A stretch of 64,000 nt of DNA from Pseudomonas reinekei (GTDB lineage Bacteria; Pseudomonadota; Gammaproteobacteria; Pseudomonadales; Pseudomonadaceae). A model generated the notes under the pieces. That model did no database searches. It saw only the letters and a list, made by a program, of their open reading frames with translations, and had not been told where the DNA came from. The position numbers were made by a program, and so were the translations under genes. The stretch spans positions 1 through 64,000 of the forward strand of contig NZ_MSTQ01000007.1 of assembly GCF_001945365.1 (NCBI RefSeq), given 5' to 3'. Below are positions 57,866 to 64,000 of the stretch, in pieces; positions within the stretch are counted from its first letter, which is position 1; each line of letters begins with the position of its first letter.

Positions 57866-58330
57866 ATGAGCCTTTCGTTAAAGACACTGGCAGCCGCCCT
57901 GCTACTGGGCGGTAGTGCCATGGCAATTGCTGCCAATGATGGCCAGGCACGGGTCAACGAGCTGTTGAACGCCGACCCGCAGTACCGGGAAACCTGGCAA
58001 GGCGTCGTCAAGGAAGAGGAACGCCTGCCGGAATGGGTGATGAACCTGTCCGGCGATGCCGAACAAATGAATGCCGTTGAAGAGGACGGCGACAAGTATC
58101 TGGTAGGACCGCTGTGTGAATCACAGGCGACCTGCGCTGACAAACGCTTGATTGTCGCGGTCAGCTTCGACAAGAAGGATGCCTACGCCATGCTGGTCGA
58201 GGTACCTTCGGGGTTGCCTGCTGACAAGTCGCCAACCCGACATGCCAACTACCGTTTCCTTGGGAAACCGGATCAGGGCATGCAGGACTTGTTGATGGAA
58301 CAGCTTAGGAAAGATCCGAACTGGTATTGA
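57866..58330 (+). CDS. Ivy-family periplasmic lysozyme inhibitor
   Basis: A 154-residue protein whose start lies within 3 bases of the DUF1328 stop. Residues 1-23 are a signal peptide (ending MAIAA). The mature part fits the Ivy family: NELLNADPQYRETWQGVVK, LPEWVMNLSG, and a loop with two cysteines C84 and C90 (GPLCESQATCADKR) where Ivy has its active CKPHDC loop. It probably inhibits c-type lysozyme or controls endogenous lytic transglycosylases. The locus corresponds to Ivyp2 in P. aeruginosa. Confidence 0.77.
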   Translation: MSLSLKTLAAALLLGGSAMAIAANDGQARVNELLNADPQYRETWQGVVKEEERLPEWVMNLSGDAEQMNAVEEDGDKYLVGPLCESQATCADKRLIVAVSFDKKDAYAMLVEVPSGLPADKSPTRHANYRFLGKPDQGMQDLLMEQLRKDPNWY

Positions 58331-58342
58331 GTTTCCGACGTA

Positions 58343-58362
58343 GAAAGAAGCCTCGCTTTTTT
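58343..58362 (+). terminator. Weak terminator after the Ivy-family gene
   Basis: GAAAGAAGC-CTC-GCTTTTTTC forms a short hairpin with a T-run, 13 bases after the stop codon. Confidence 0.6.
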
Positions 58363-58391
58363 CATCTGCGTCACCTGAGGAAGGTTGGCGC

Positions 58392-58613
58392 ATGACCAAG
58401 GGGTCGGGACGTTCTGCCTGTTTCAGGGGCGGAGTGACCTACGGGTACAGGGAGTGCCTGCGCAAGGACTGGGTCAGGAAAAGCTGCGACGCAAGTTCGC
58501 CGGTCGATGATGGCTCGACGGACTTGCGGAGAGCTTACTTACCCCAGCAATCGAAACAGAGCGAACGCCGCCGTTTTCTCCGCATCCTCGAAAAGCCCCC
58601 GCCTGCTTTTTGA
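58392..58613 (+). CDS. Uncertain small ORF (or RNA) in the Ivy-gltP gap
   Basis: A 73-codon frame starting MTKGSGRSACFRGGVTYGYR has a good GAGGAAGG ribosome binding site 7 bases before its ATG. The codons are untypical of this genome (several AGG and AGA, weak third-position GC), and the stop lies inside a hairpin AAAAGC/GCTTTT that could be a terminator. No family is recognised. It could be a real small protein or part of an RNA. Confidence 0.25.
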   Translation: MTKGSGRSACFRGGVTYGYRECLRKDWVRKSCDASSPVDDGSTDLRRAYLPQQSKQSERRRFLRILEKPPPAF

Positions 58614-59041
58614 AAAAAACAGTTCCCGGTGATTTTCCGCGACCGTATATCGAGAAATATTGCCCGCGCTTAGCCAAAAATCCATTCAGTGCCTTGTGGG
58701 ATTTTCCTGAAATCCGCCGCCTGATCAATTGATCAAAAAACACACATTCTGCTCTGTGATGGCCGGTTCACGGCACTTATGCCTGCCGAAATGTCACATT
58801 CGAACCGATTGCGACGTCGCTAACAGCTAAAAGACCTCATGCCGATTCGGCATAGGGTAGTCGTTTACGGCATTAGACGTCGCTTCCTTGCATCGGAATA
58901 GTTGCGCCTTTTTTCGCCTGCCAGAGAGCCATTAACAAGCGCTCCGGGGCTCCTTATACGGGGGCAGATGCATCGACTTTTTCGCCACAAGCGAACCAGC
59001 TCTTGCACCTGCCCGAGTCAAACTGAAGTAAGGGTAAAGAT

Positions 59042-60373
59042 ATGAAGAAGGCAAAGCTTAGCCTCGCCTGGCAGATCCTCATCGGTCTGGTATTGGGGAT
59101 TGCAATTGGTGCGCTGCTCAACCATTTCAGTGCCGAGAAAGCCTGGTGGATCAGCAACGTCCTGCAACCGGCAGGCGATATCTTTATCCGTCTGATCAAG
59201 ATGATTGTGATCCCGATCGTGATCTCCTCGCTGATCGTCGGCATTGCCGGCGTGGGCGATGCGAAGAAGCTCGGCAGTATCGGCCTCAAAACCATCATCT
59301 ACTTCGAAGTCGTCACCACCATTGCCATCGTTGTCGGCCTGCTGCTGGCCAACCTGTTCCATCCGGGTGCCGGCATCGACATGAGCACCCTGGGTACCGT
59401 GGACATCTCCAAGTACCAGGCGACTGCAGCTGAGGTGCAGCATGAACACGCGTTCATCGAAACCATCCTCAACCTGATCCCGTCCAACATCTTCGCAGCC
59501 ATGGCGCGCGGCGAGATGCTGCCGATCATTTTCTTCTCGGTGTTGTTCGGTCTCGGTCTGTCGAGCCTCAAACCCGAACTGCGCGATCCACTGGTCACGA
59601 TGTTCCAGGGCGTGTCGGAAAGCATGTTCAAGGTCACCCACATGATCATGAACTACGCCCCAATCGGCGTTTTCGCACTGATCGCGGTAACCGTGGCCAA
59701 CTTCGGCTTCGCGTCCCTGCTGCCGCTGGCCAAACTGGTGATCCTGGTTTACGTCGCCATCGCCTTCTTCGCCTTCGTGGTACTGGGTCTGATCGCCCGC
59801 CTGTTCGGCTTCTCGGTGATCAAGCTGATGCGCATCTTCAAGGATGAGCTGGTGCTGGCCTACTCCACCGCTTCCTCCGAAACCGTACTGCCGCGCGTGA
59901 TCGAGAAAATGGAAGCCTACGGCGCGCCAAAAGCCATCTGCAGCTTCGTAGTGCCGACCGGTTACTCGTTCAACCTCGACGGTTCGACCCTGTACCAAAG
60001 CATCGCGGCCATCTTCATCGCTCAGCTGTACGGCATCGACCTGTCGATCAGCCAGCAACTGCTGCTGGTCCTGACCCTGATGGTCACCTCCAAAGGCATC
60101 GCCGGCGTACCGGGCGTGTCCTTCGTGGTGCTGCTGGCCACCCTGGGCAGCGTTGGAATCCCGCTGGAAGGCCTGGCCTTCATCGCCGGTGTCGACCGCA
60201 TCATGGACATGGCGCGTACCGCATTGAACGTGATCGGCAACGCCTTGGCCGTACTGGTTATCTCGCGCTGGGAAGGCATGTACGACGATGCCAAAGGCCA
60301 GCGCTACTGGAACTCACTGCCGCACTGGCGCAGCAAAGAGAAGCTGCCGGTGGGTGAAGTTTCCAGCAACTGA
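59042..60373 (+). CDS. gltP: Dicarboxylate/glutamate:proton (cation) symporter GltP
   Basis: A 443-residue DAACS (SLC1) transporter with eight helices and two re-entrant loops. The serine-rich hairpin STASSETVLPRV and the substrate region FVVPTGYSFNLDGSTLYQSI followed by GVPGVSFVVLLATLG are characteristic. It imports glutamate/aspartate or C4-dicarboxylates. It is the second glutamate carrier in the window after gltS, from a different family. Confidence 0.94.
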   Translation: MKKAKLSLAWQILIGLVLGIAIGALLNHFSAEKAWWISNVLQPAGDIFIRLIKMIVIPIVISSLIVGIAGVGDAKKLGSIGLKTIIYFEVVTTIAIVVGLLLANLFHPGAGIDMSTLGTVDISKYQATAAEVQHEHAFIETILNLIPSNIFAAMARGEMLPIIFFSVLFGLGLSSLKPELRDPLVTMFQGVSESMFKVTHMIMNYAPIGVFALIAVTVANFGFASLLPLAKLVILVYVAIAFFAFVVLGLIARLFGFSVIKLMRIFKDELVLAYSTASSETVLPRVIEKMEAYGAPKAICSFVVPTGYSFNLDGSTLYQSIAAIFIAQLYGIDLSISQQLLLVLTLMVTSKGIAGVPGVSFVVLLATLGSVGIPLEGLAFIAGVDRIMDMARTALNVIGNALAVLVISRWEGMYDDAKGQRYWNSLPHWRSKEKLPVGEVSSN

Positions 60374-60422
60374 TCGCCGCCCCCTGTGGTGGCTCCCCAC
60401 CGCTTTCGAGTCAGCCTTACAA

Positions 60423-60450
60423 ACAAACCCCGGAGAAATCCGGGGTTTGT
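60423..60450 (+). terminator. Hairpin terminator after gltP
   Basis: ACAAACCCCGGA-GAAA-TCCGGGGTTTGT is a perfect 12-bp stem with T-rich right arm, 49 bases after the gltP stop. Confidence 0.85.
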
Positions 60451-60501
60451 CGTTTCTGGCCACCCCGCTATCATTCGCGCATCTTTTGGGGGATTTGACT
60501 G

Positions 60502-61731
60502 ATGCTTAATGGCCTGTGGCTTGGCTTCTTCATCGTGGCCGCGATTTCGGCGCTGGCGCAGTGGCTGATCGGCGGTAACGCCGGGATTTTCGCGGCGATG
60601 GTGGAAAGCATTTTCGCCATGGCCAAGTTGTCGGTCGAAGTGATGGTATTGCTGTTCGGCACCCTCACCCTCTGGCTGGGCTTTCTGCGGATCGCCGAAA
60701 AAGCCGGCATCGTCGAGTGGCTGGCCAAAGCCCTCGGCCCACTGTTCCTGCGCCTGATGCCGGAAGTCCCGCCCGGCCACCCCGCCATCGGCCTGATCAC
60801 CCTGAACTTCGCCGCCAACGGCCTGGGCCTGGACAACGCGGCCACGCCGATCGGCCTGAAAGCCATGAAGGCCCTGCAGGAACTCAACCCCAGCGCCACC
60901 ATCGCCAGCAACGCGCAGATCCTGTTCCTGGTGCTCAACGCCTCGTCCCTGACCCTGCTGCCGGTGACGATCTTCATGTACCGCGCCCAGCAAGGCGCAC
61001 CTGACCCGACGCTGGTGTTCCTGCCGATCCTGCTGGCCACCAGTTGCTCGACCATCGTTGGCTTCCTCGCGGTGGCATTCATGCAACGCTTGCGCGTCTG
61101 GGACCCGGTGGTGCTGGCCTATCTGATTCCGGGTGCCCTGCTCCTGGGCGGTTTCATGGCGGTGCTGGGGACCCTGTCGGCTACGGCGCTGGCCGGTTTG
61201 TCGTCGATCCTCGGCAATTTGACGTTATTCGGGCTGATCATGATGTTTTTGATCATCGGCGCGATGCGTAAAGTGAAGGTCTACGAGGCGTTTGTCGAAG
61301 GCGCCAAGGAAGGCTTCGACGTGGCGAAGAATCTGCTGCCGTATCTGGTGGCGATGCTCTGTGCGGTGGGCGTACTGCGGGCGTCCGGGGCGCTGGATTT
61401 TGGCCTGGACGGCATTCGACATCTGGTGGAGTGGGCTGGATGGGATACGCGTTTCGTCGACGCGCTGCCCACGGCCATGGTCAAGCCGTTCTCTGGCAGC
61501 GCCGCCCGGGCGATGCTGATTGAAACCATGAAGACGTCCGGCGTGGACAGTTTCCCGGCATTGGTCGCGGCGACGGTGCAGGGCAGTACCGAAACCACGT
61601 TCTATGTGCTGGCGGTGTATTTCGGGGCGGTGGGCATCCAGCGGGCGCGGCATGCGGTGGGGTGTGCATTGTTGGCGGAGCTGGCCGGCGTGCTGGGTGC
61701 CATCGGGGTTTGCTACTGGTTCTTCGGGTGA
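60502..61731 (+). CDS. SpmA-SpmB-type nucleoside recognition (Gate) domain membrane protein
   Basis: A 409-residue multi-pass membrane protein with two Gate domains. The N-terminal half resembles SpmA (LNFAANGLGLDNAATPIGLK) and the C-terminal half SpmB (KPFSGSAARAMLIETMKTSG and STETTFYVLAVYFG). In Bacillus these are separate spore maturation proteins; here they are fused in an organism that does not form spores. Substrate and function are unknown. Confidence 0.87.
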   Translation: MLNGLWLGFFIVAAISALAQWLIGGNAGIFAAMVESIFAMAKLSVEVMVLLFGTLTLWLGFLRIAEKAGIVEWLAKALGPLFLRLMPEVPPGHPAIGLITLNFAANGLGLDNAATPIGLKAMKALQELNPSATIASNAQILFLVLNASSLTLLPVTIFMYRAQQGAPDPTLVFLPILLATSCSTIVGFLAVAFMQRLRVWDPVVLAYLIPGALLLGGFMAVLGTLSATALAGLSSILGNLTLFGLIMMFLIIGAMRKVKVYEAFVEGAKEGFDVAKNLLPYLVAMLCAVGVLRASGALDFGLDGIRHLVEWAGWDTRFVDALPTAMVKPFSGSAARAMLIETMKTSGVDSFPALVAATVQGSTETTFYVLAVYFGAVGIQRARHAVGCALLAELAGVLGAIGVCYWFFG

Positions 61732-61741
61732 ACCCAACATT

Positions 61742-61807
61742 TATCGCTGGCAAGCCAGCTCCCACAGAGACCGCGCAGTTCCTGTGGGAGCTGGCTTGCC
61801 AGCGATA
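61742..61807. repeat. REPIN element (TATCGCTGGCAAGCCAGC type)
   Basis: TATCGCTGGCAAGCCAGCTC (61742-61761) with CCACAG is repeated in inverse at the right arm ending GCTTGCCAGCGATA (61807), with about 14 bases between. This is a third REP class in the window, lying between convergent genes. Confidence 0.85.
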
Positions 61808-61822
61808 TGGTCCGCGAGACCT

Positions 61823-62449
61823 TCAAGGTATCGCGGGCGGCGCGAGTTTGTGGCCTTGCTCTACCGCCCAATTCACCACCTGCGCCGTCAATTGATCACT
61901 GGCCAGGCCAAACCCGGCCACCACCGCCGGTACTTTCACATCACTGAGCGGCTGGCGCACTTCAAAGCGGCGGCTGGCGAGGATGTGCTGGTCGTAGCTG
62001 CGCACCAGCAGCGCATCCACGCGTACCACCACGCTGGCACTCGTGCCCTGGTATTCGGTCTGGAAGGCTTGCAGGACGCCGCCCAGCTCCAGGTCTGTCT
62101 GGAAAATGCTGTCATCGGTGCTCAGCAGCGAGACGCGACCATCGCGCTGGAATCCATCGAGCAGGCGATTGCGCAGTAGCACCGGTGCCGGGTCGCTCCA
62201 GCGCGAGCCTTTATAGCTGCTGATCACGTCGCCCTGAGGGATGACGGCTATGTTCGGGCTGTTCAATGCTTCACTGGCCTGCAGCTTGGTCAGGCGCAAT
62301 GACCAGCGCTGCGCCGCGCCATGAGCGCCCGCCGCATGGCTCTGGGCCGAAGGCAAGCGATAGATATCGAAGGGCTCGGGCTTGGGCAGGATCGAGCAGG
62401 AACTGATCAGCATGAAGCCGGCGAGGAGGGCGATGAAGTGCAACTTCAT
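61823..62449 (-). CDS. ABC-type transport auxiliary lipoprotein (PqiC/LetC-like)
   Basis: A 208-residue lipoprotein: signal MKLHFIALLAGFMLISSC with C18 in the lipobox, then a DUF330 / ABC_trans_aux domain (FDIYRLPSA, LTKLQASEALNSPNIAVIPQ). It accompanies an MCE protein and an ABC ATPase and is thus part of an intermembrane lipid transport system. Its start overlaps the MCE gene end by 4 bases. Confidence 0.88.
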   Translation of the reverse strand: MKLHFIALLAGFMLISSCSILPKPEPFDIYRLPSAQSHAAGAHGAAQRWSLRLTKLQASEALNSPNIAVIPQGDVISSYKGSRWSDPAPVLLRNRLLDGFQRDGRVSLLSTDDSIFQTDLELGGVLQAFQTEYQGTSASVVVRVDALLVRSYDQHILASRRFEVRQPLSDVKVPAVVAGFGLASDQLTAQVVNWAVEQGHKLAPPAIP

Positions 62450-63384
62450 GGAGTGAATTCCTTGTGCTTGTCACTGCCGAGCAGGTAACCGCTGGGGTTG
62501 GCCTCAAGACGTTGAGAGATGGCGCGCAGCGAGGTGAGGGTTTCGCGCAGCTCGCGCACCGCCGGGGCAAGACCGTTGAGGCCCTGCATGCCTTTGTTGA
62601 TCGAGTCCTGATTGGCGGTCAGCAACGTGTTGATCGTCGCGCTGCTGTTTTCCAGCGACTTCATGGCCTGCTCGGCGCTACCGAACATCTGTTTGCCCTG
62701 ATCGCTGAGCAAGCCATTGGCGTTGCGCATCAGCGCCGAGGTCTGTTCCATCATGGTACCGGCCTGTTTGCCGACCATTGCCAGTTGCTGCATGGCCTGA
62801 CGAATGTCGCCACGCTGCTCGGCAATCACACCCGTGGTTTGCTCCAGATGGTCAAGGGTCTTGCTGATGCGCGCGATGTTTTCCGTGGAAAACATCAGGT
62901 TGGCGTTGTGCATCAGCGAGGTCACGCCGGCCATCAGATCGTTGCTGTCGTTGAGCAATCGGGCGATGGGCGAGGGTGAGGCGACGATGGTCGGCAGATT
63001 GCCGTCCTTGCCCTTGAGCGTCGGGCTCTGTGGCGTACCACCGCTGAGCTGGATGATCGAGGTCCCGGTGACACCCGTCAGCGCCAGCTTGGCCTCGGTG
63101 TCCTCCTTGACCGGCGTATCGCCGCCCAGGCGGATCCGCGCCAGCACCCGGCGCGGGTCTTTCGGGTCCAGGCGCAACGACACCACGTCGCCCACCTTGA
63201 TCCCGCTGTACTGCACCGGACTGCCCTTGGACAGGCCGCTGACCGCCTCGTTGAACACCACTTCGTAATCCTTGAACTCAGTGTCGACACTGGATTTGGC
63301 CAGGAACAAACCAAAGAGCAGGGCGCCCGCCACCACAATCACGGTGAACAGGCCGATCAATACATGATGGGCTCGGGTTTCCAT
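62446..63384 (-). CDS. MCE (MlaD) family periplasmic lipid-transport protein
   Basis: A 312-residue protein with one N-terminal membrane helix (about 8-28, LIGLFTVIVVAGALLFGLFL), one MCE domain (about 38-118; FNEAVSGLSKGSPVQYSGIK, GVTGTSIIQLSGG) and a long C-terminal helical region (about 140-300). MCE proteins form hexameric rings or tubes that carry phospholipid between membranes. It lies 1 base after the ATPase gene. Confidence 0.92.
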   Translation of the reverse strand: METRAHHVLIGLFTVIVVAGALLFGLFLAKSSVDTEFKDYEVVFNEAVSGLSKGSPVQYSGIKVGDVVSLRLDPKDPRRVLARIRLGGDTPVKEDTEAKLALTGVTGTSIIQLSGGTPQSPTLKGKDGNLPTIVASPSPIARLLNDSNDLMAGVTSLMHNANLMFSTENIARISKTLDHLEQTTGVIAEQRGDIRQAMQQLAMVGKQAGTMMEQTSALMRNANGLLSDQGKQMFGSAEQAMKSLENSSATINTLLTANQDSINKGMQGLNGLAPAVRELRETLTSLRAISQRLEANPSGYLLGSDKHKEFTP

Positions 63385-63385
63385 G

Positions 63386-64000
63386 TCAGACCTCGTTGAG
63401 CTGTTGTGCGGCTGTCAATGCCGCGCGGCCGCGAGGGCCATGGAAGTATTGGTGAATCCACGCGTCGTCGGTTTCCGACACCTTGTCGATGGCGTCGGCC
63501 ACCAGCACTTTCTTCTGCGCCAGCACCGCCACCCGGTCGGTGATGGTGTAGAGCGTGTCGAGGTCGTGAGTCACCAGGAAAACGCTCAGGCCCAAGGCAT
63601 CGCGCAAGGTCAGGATCAACTGATCGAACGCCGCGGCACCAATCGGATCGAGGCCGGCGGTGGGTTCGTCGAGAAACAGGATGTCCGGGTCAAGCGCCAG
63701 GGCCCGCGCCAGAGCCGCACGTTTGATCATGCCGCCGGACAGAGAGGCCGGATATTTATCCGCCGCCGACAGCGGCAACCCGGCCAAGGCCAGTTTCACG
63801 GCCGCCAGATGTTCGGCATCGTCACGGCTCAGGCCGGCATGTTCGATCAGGGGCAGGGCGACGTTCTCGGTCACGGTCAGGGAAGAGAACAGGGCGCCTT
63901 TCTGGAACAGCACACCGAAGCGCCGTTCAATCAGCGAGCGCTCGTGTTCCGGCAGGGTCGGCAGGTTTTGCCCGAACACCTCGACCCTGCCTTCGCTGGG
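63386..64000 (-). CDS. ABC transporter ATP-binding protein of the MCE system (MlaF-like), partial
   Basis: At least 204 codons are visible; the N-terminus with Walker A lies beyond the window edge. Seen are the Q-loop (LFQKGALFSSLTVTENVALP), signature LSGGMIKRAALARAL, Walker B ILFLDEPTAGLD and switch His in FLVTHDLDT. The C-terminus DAWIHQYFHGPRGRAALTAA is typical of MlaF/Ttg2A-like ATPases. The open frame runs through the window end, so the in-frame GTG at 63979 is not the start. Confidence 0.9.
   Translation of the reverse strand, partial: PSEGRVEVFGQNLPTLPEHERSLIERRFGVLFQKGALFSSLTVTENVALPLIEHAGLSRDDAEHLAAVKLALAGLPLSAADKYPASLSGGMIKRAALARALALDPDILFLDEPTAGLDPIGAAAFDQLILTLRDALGLSVFLVTHDLDTLYTITDRVAVLAQKKVLVADAIDKVSETDDAWIHQYFHGPRGRAALTAAQQLNEV

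Larger units (their letters stand above)
58331..59041. other. Long intergenic region upstream of gltP
   Basis: This 711-base gap is the largest in the window. It holds a weak terminator after the Ivy gene (58343-58362), an uncertain 73-codon frame or RNA at 58392-58613, and a short ATGCCGATTCGGCAT palindrome near 58839. The gltP promoter should be in the right half; none was pinned down. Confidence 0.5.

Noticed and set aside
58839..58855. ATGCCGATTCGGCAT palindrome considered as an attachment site or operator
   Set aside because: It is a single short palindrome with no integrase or second copy; too weak to call.

Overview
This window looks like the core chromosome of a Pseudomonas of the fluorescens group. 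The evidence is high GC, strong GC bias at third codon positions, and gene neighbourhoods typical of that genus: rpmB-rpmG, coaBC-dut-algC-argB, pyrE/crc, rph/yicC, gmk-rpoZ-spoT-ridA, exbB-exbD-tonB, oxyR-recG, zur-znuCB/znuA, polA-ersA-engB-cc4-dsbA and ampDh2-EAL-kinB-algB. REP-type palindromes common in this group sit in many intergenic gaps. No tRNA, rRNA or CRISPR array was seen.

Layout. 0-5 kb: the end of an IS3-type element, ribosomal proteins L33/L28, a peptide-type periplasmic binding protein, radC, coaBC and dut. 5-9.5 kb: algC, argB, pyrE and the catabolite-repression protein crc. 9.5-17 kb: the glutamate carrier gltS, a DUF4870 protein with rph, yicC, gmk, rpoZ, spoT and ridA. 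17-24.4 kb: a lipoprotein, an SDR epimerase, the exbB-exbD-tonB operon behind a probable Fur box, oxyR and recG. 24.4-25.8 kb: a YbaK-HDOD fusion.

25.8-32.4 kb is the accessory part. It holds a decayed Fic toxin locus, a LysR-controlled NTF2/SDR pair, and a toxin-immunity module: an Ntox15 (Tde-type) DNase followed by three tandem paralogous immunity genes. The module lies between two strong terminators and its distal part is visibly richer in A+T. It is the best candidate here for an interbacterial weapon.

32.4-42.5 kb: metNIQ methionine transporter, catalase katE, the zinc regulon (zur-znuC-znuB-lipoprotein, divergent znuA), thrB and a DUF2782 protein. 42.5-49 kb: polA, the sRNA ersA with a recognisable AlgU promoter, engB, cytochromes c5 and c4, dsbA and an EEP-family nuclease. 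49-58.3 kb: a diguanylate cyclase, the amidase ampDh2, a CSS-EAL phosphodiesterase, the alginate two-component pair kinB-algB, and a divergent small-protein operon with an Ivy-type lysozyme inhibitor behind a sigma54 promoter. 59-64 kb: gltP, a SpmA/SpmB-type membrane protein and a Mla-like lipid transport operon cut by the window end.

Several genes connect into an envelope-stress/exopolysaccharide theme: algC makes the sugar phosphate precursors, kinB-algB regulates alginate, and ersA (AlgU-dependent) has a seed complementary to the algC ribosome binding site. Cell-wall amidase, lysozyme inhibitor, DsbA and c-di-GMP enzymes are close by.
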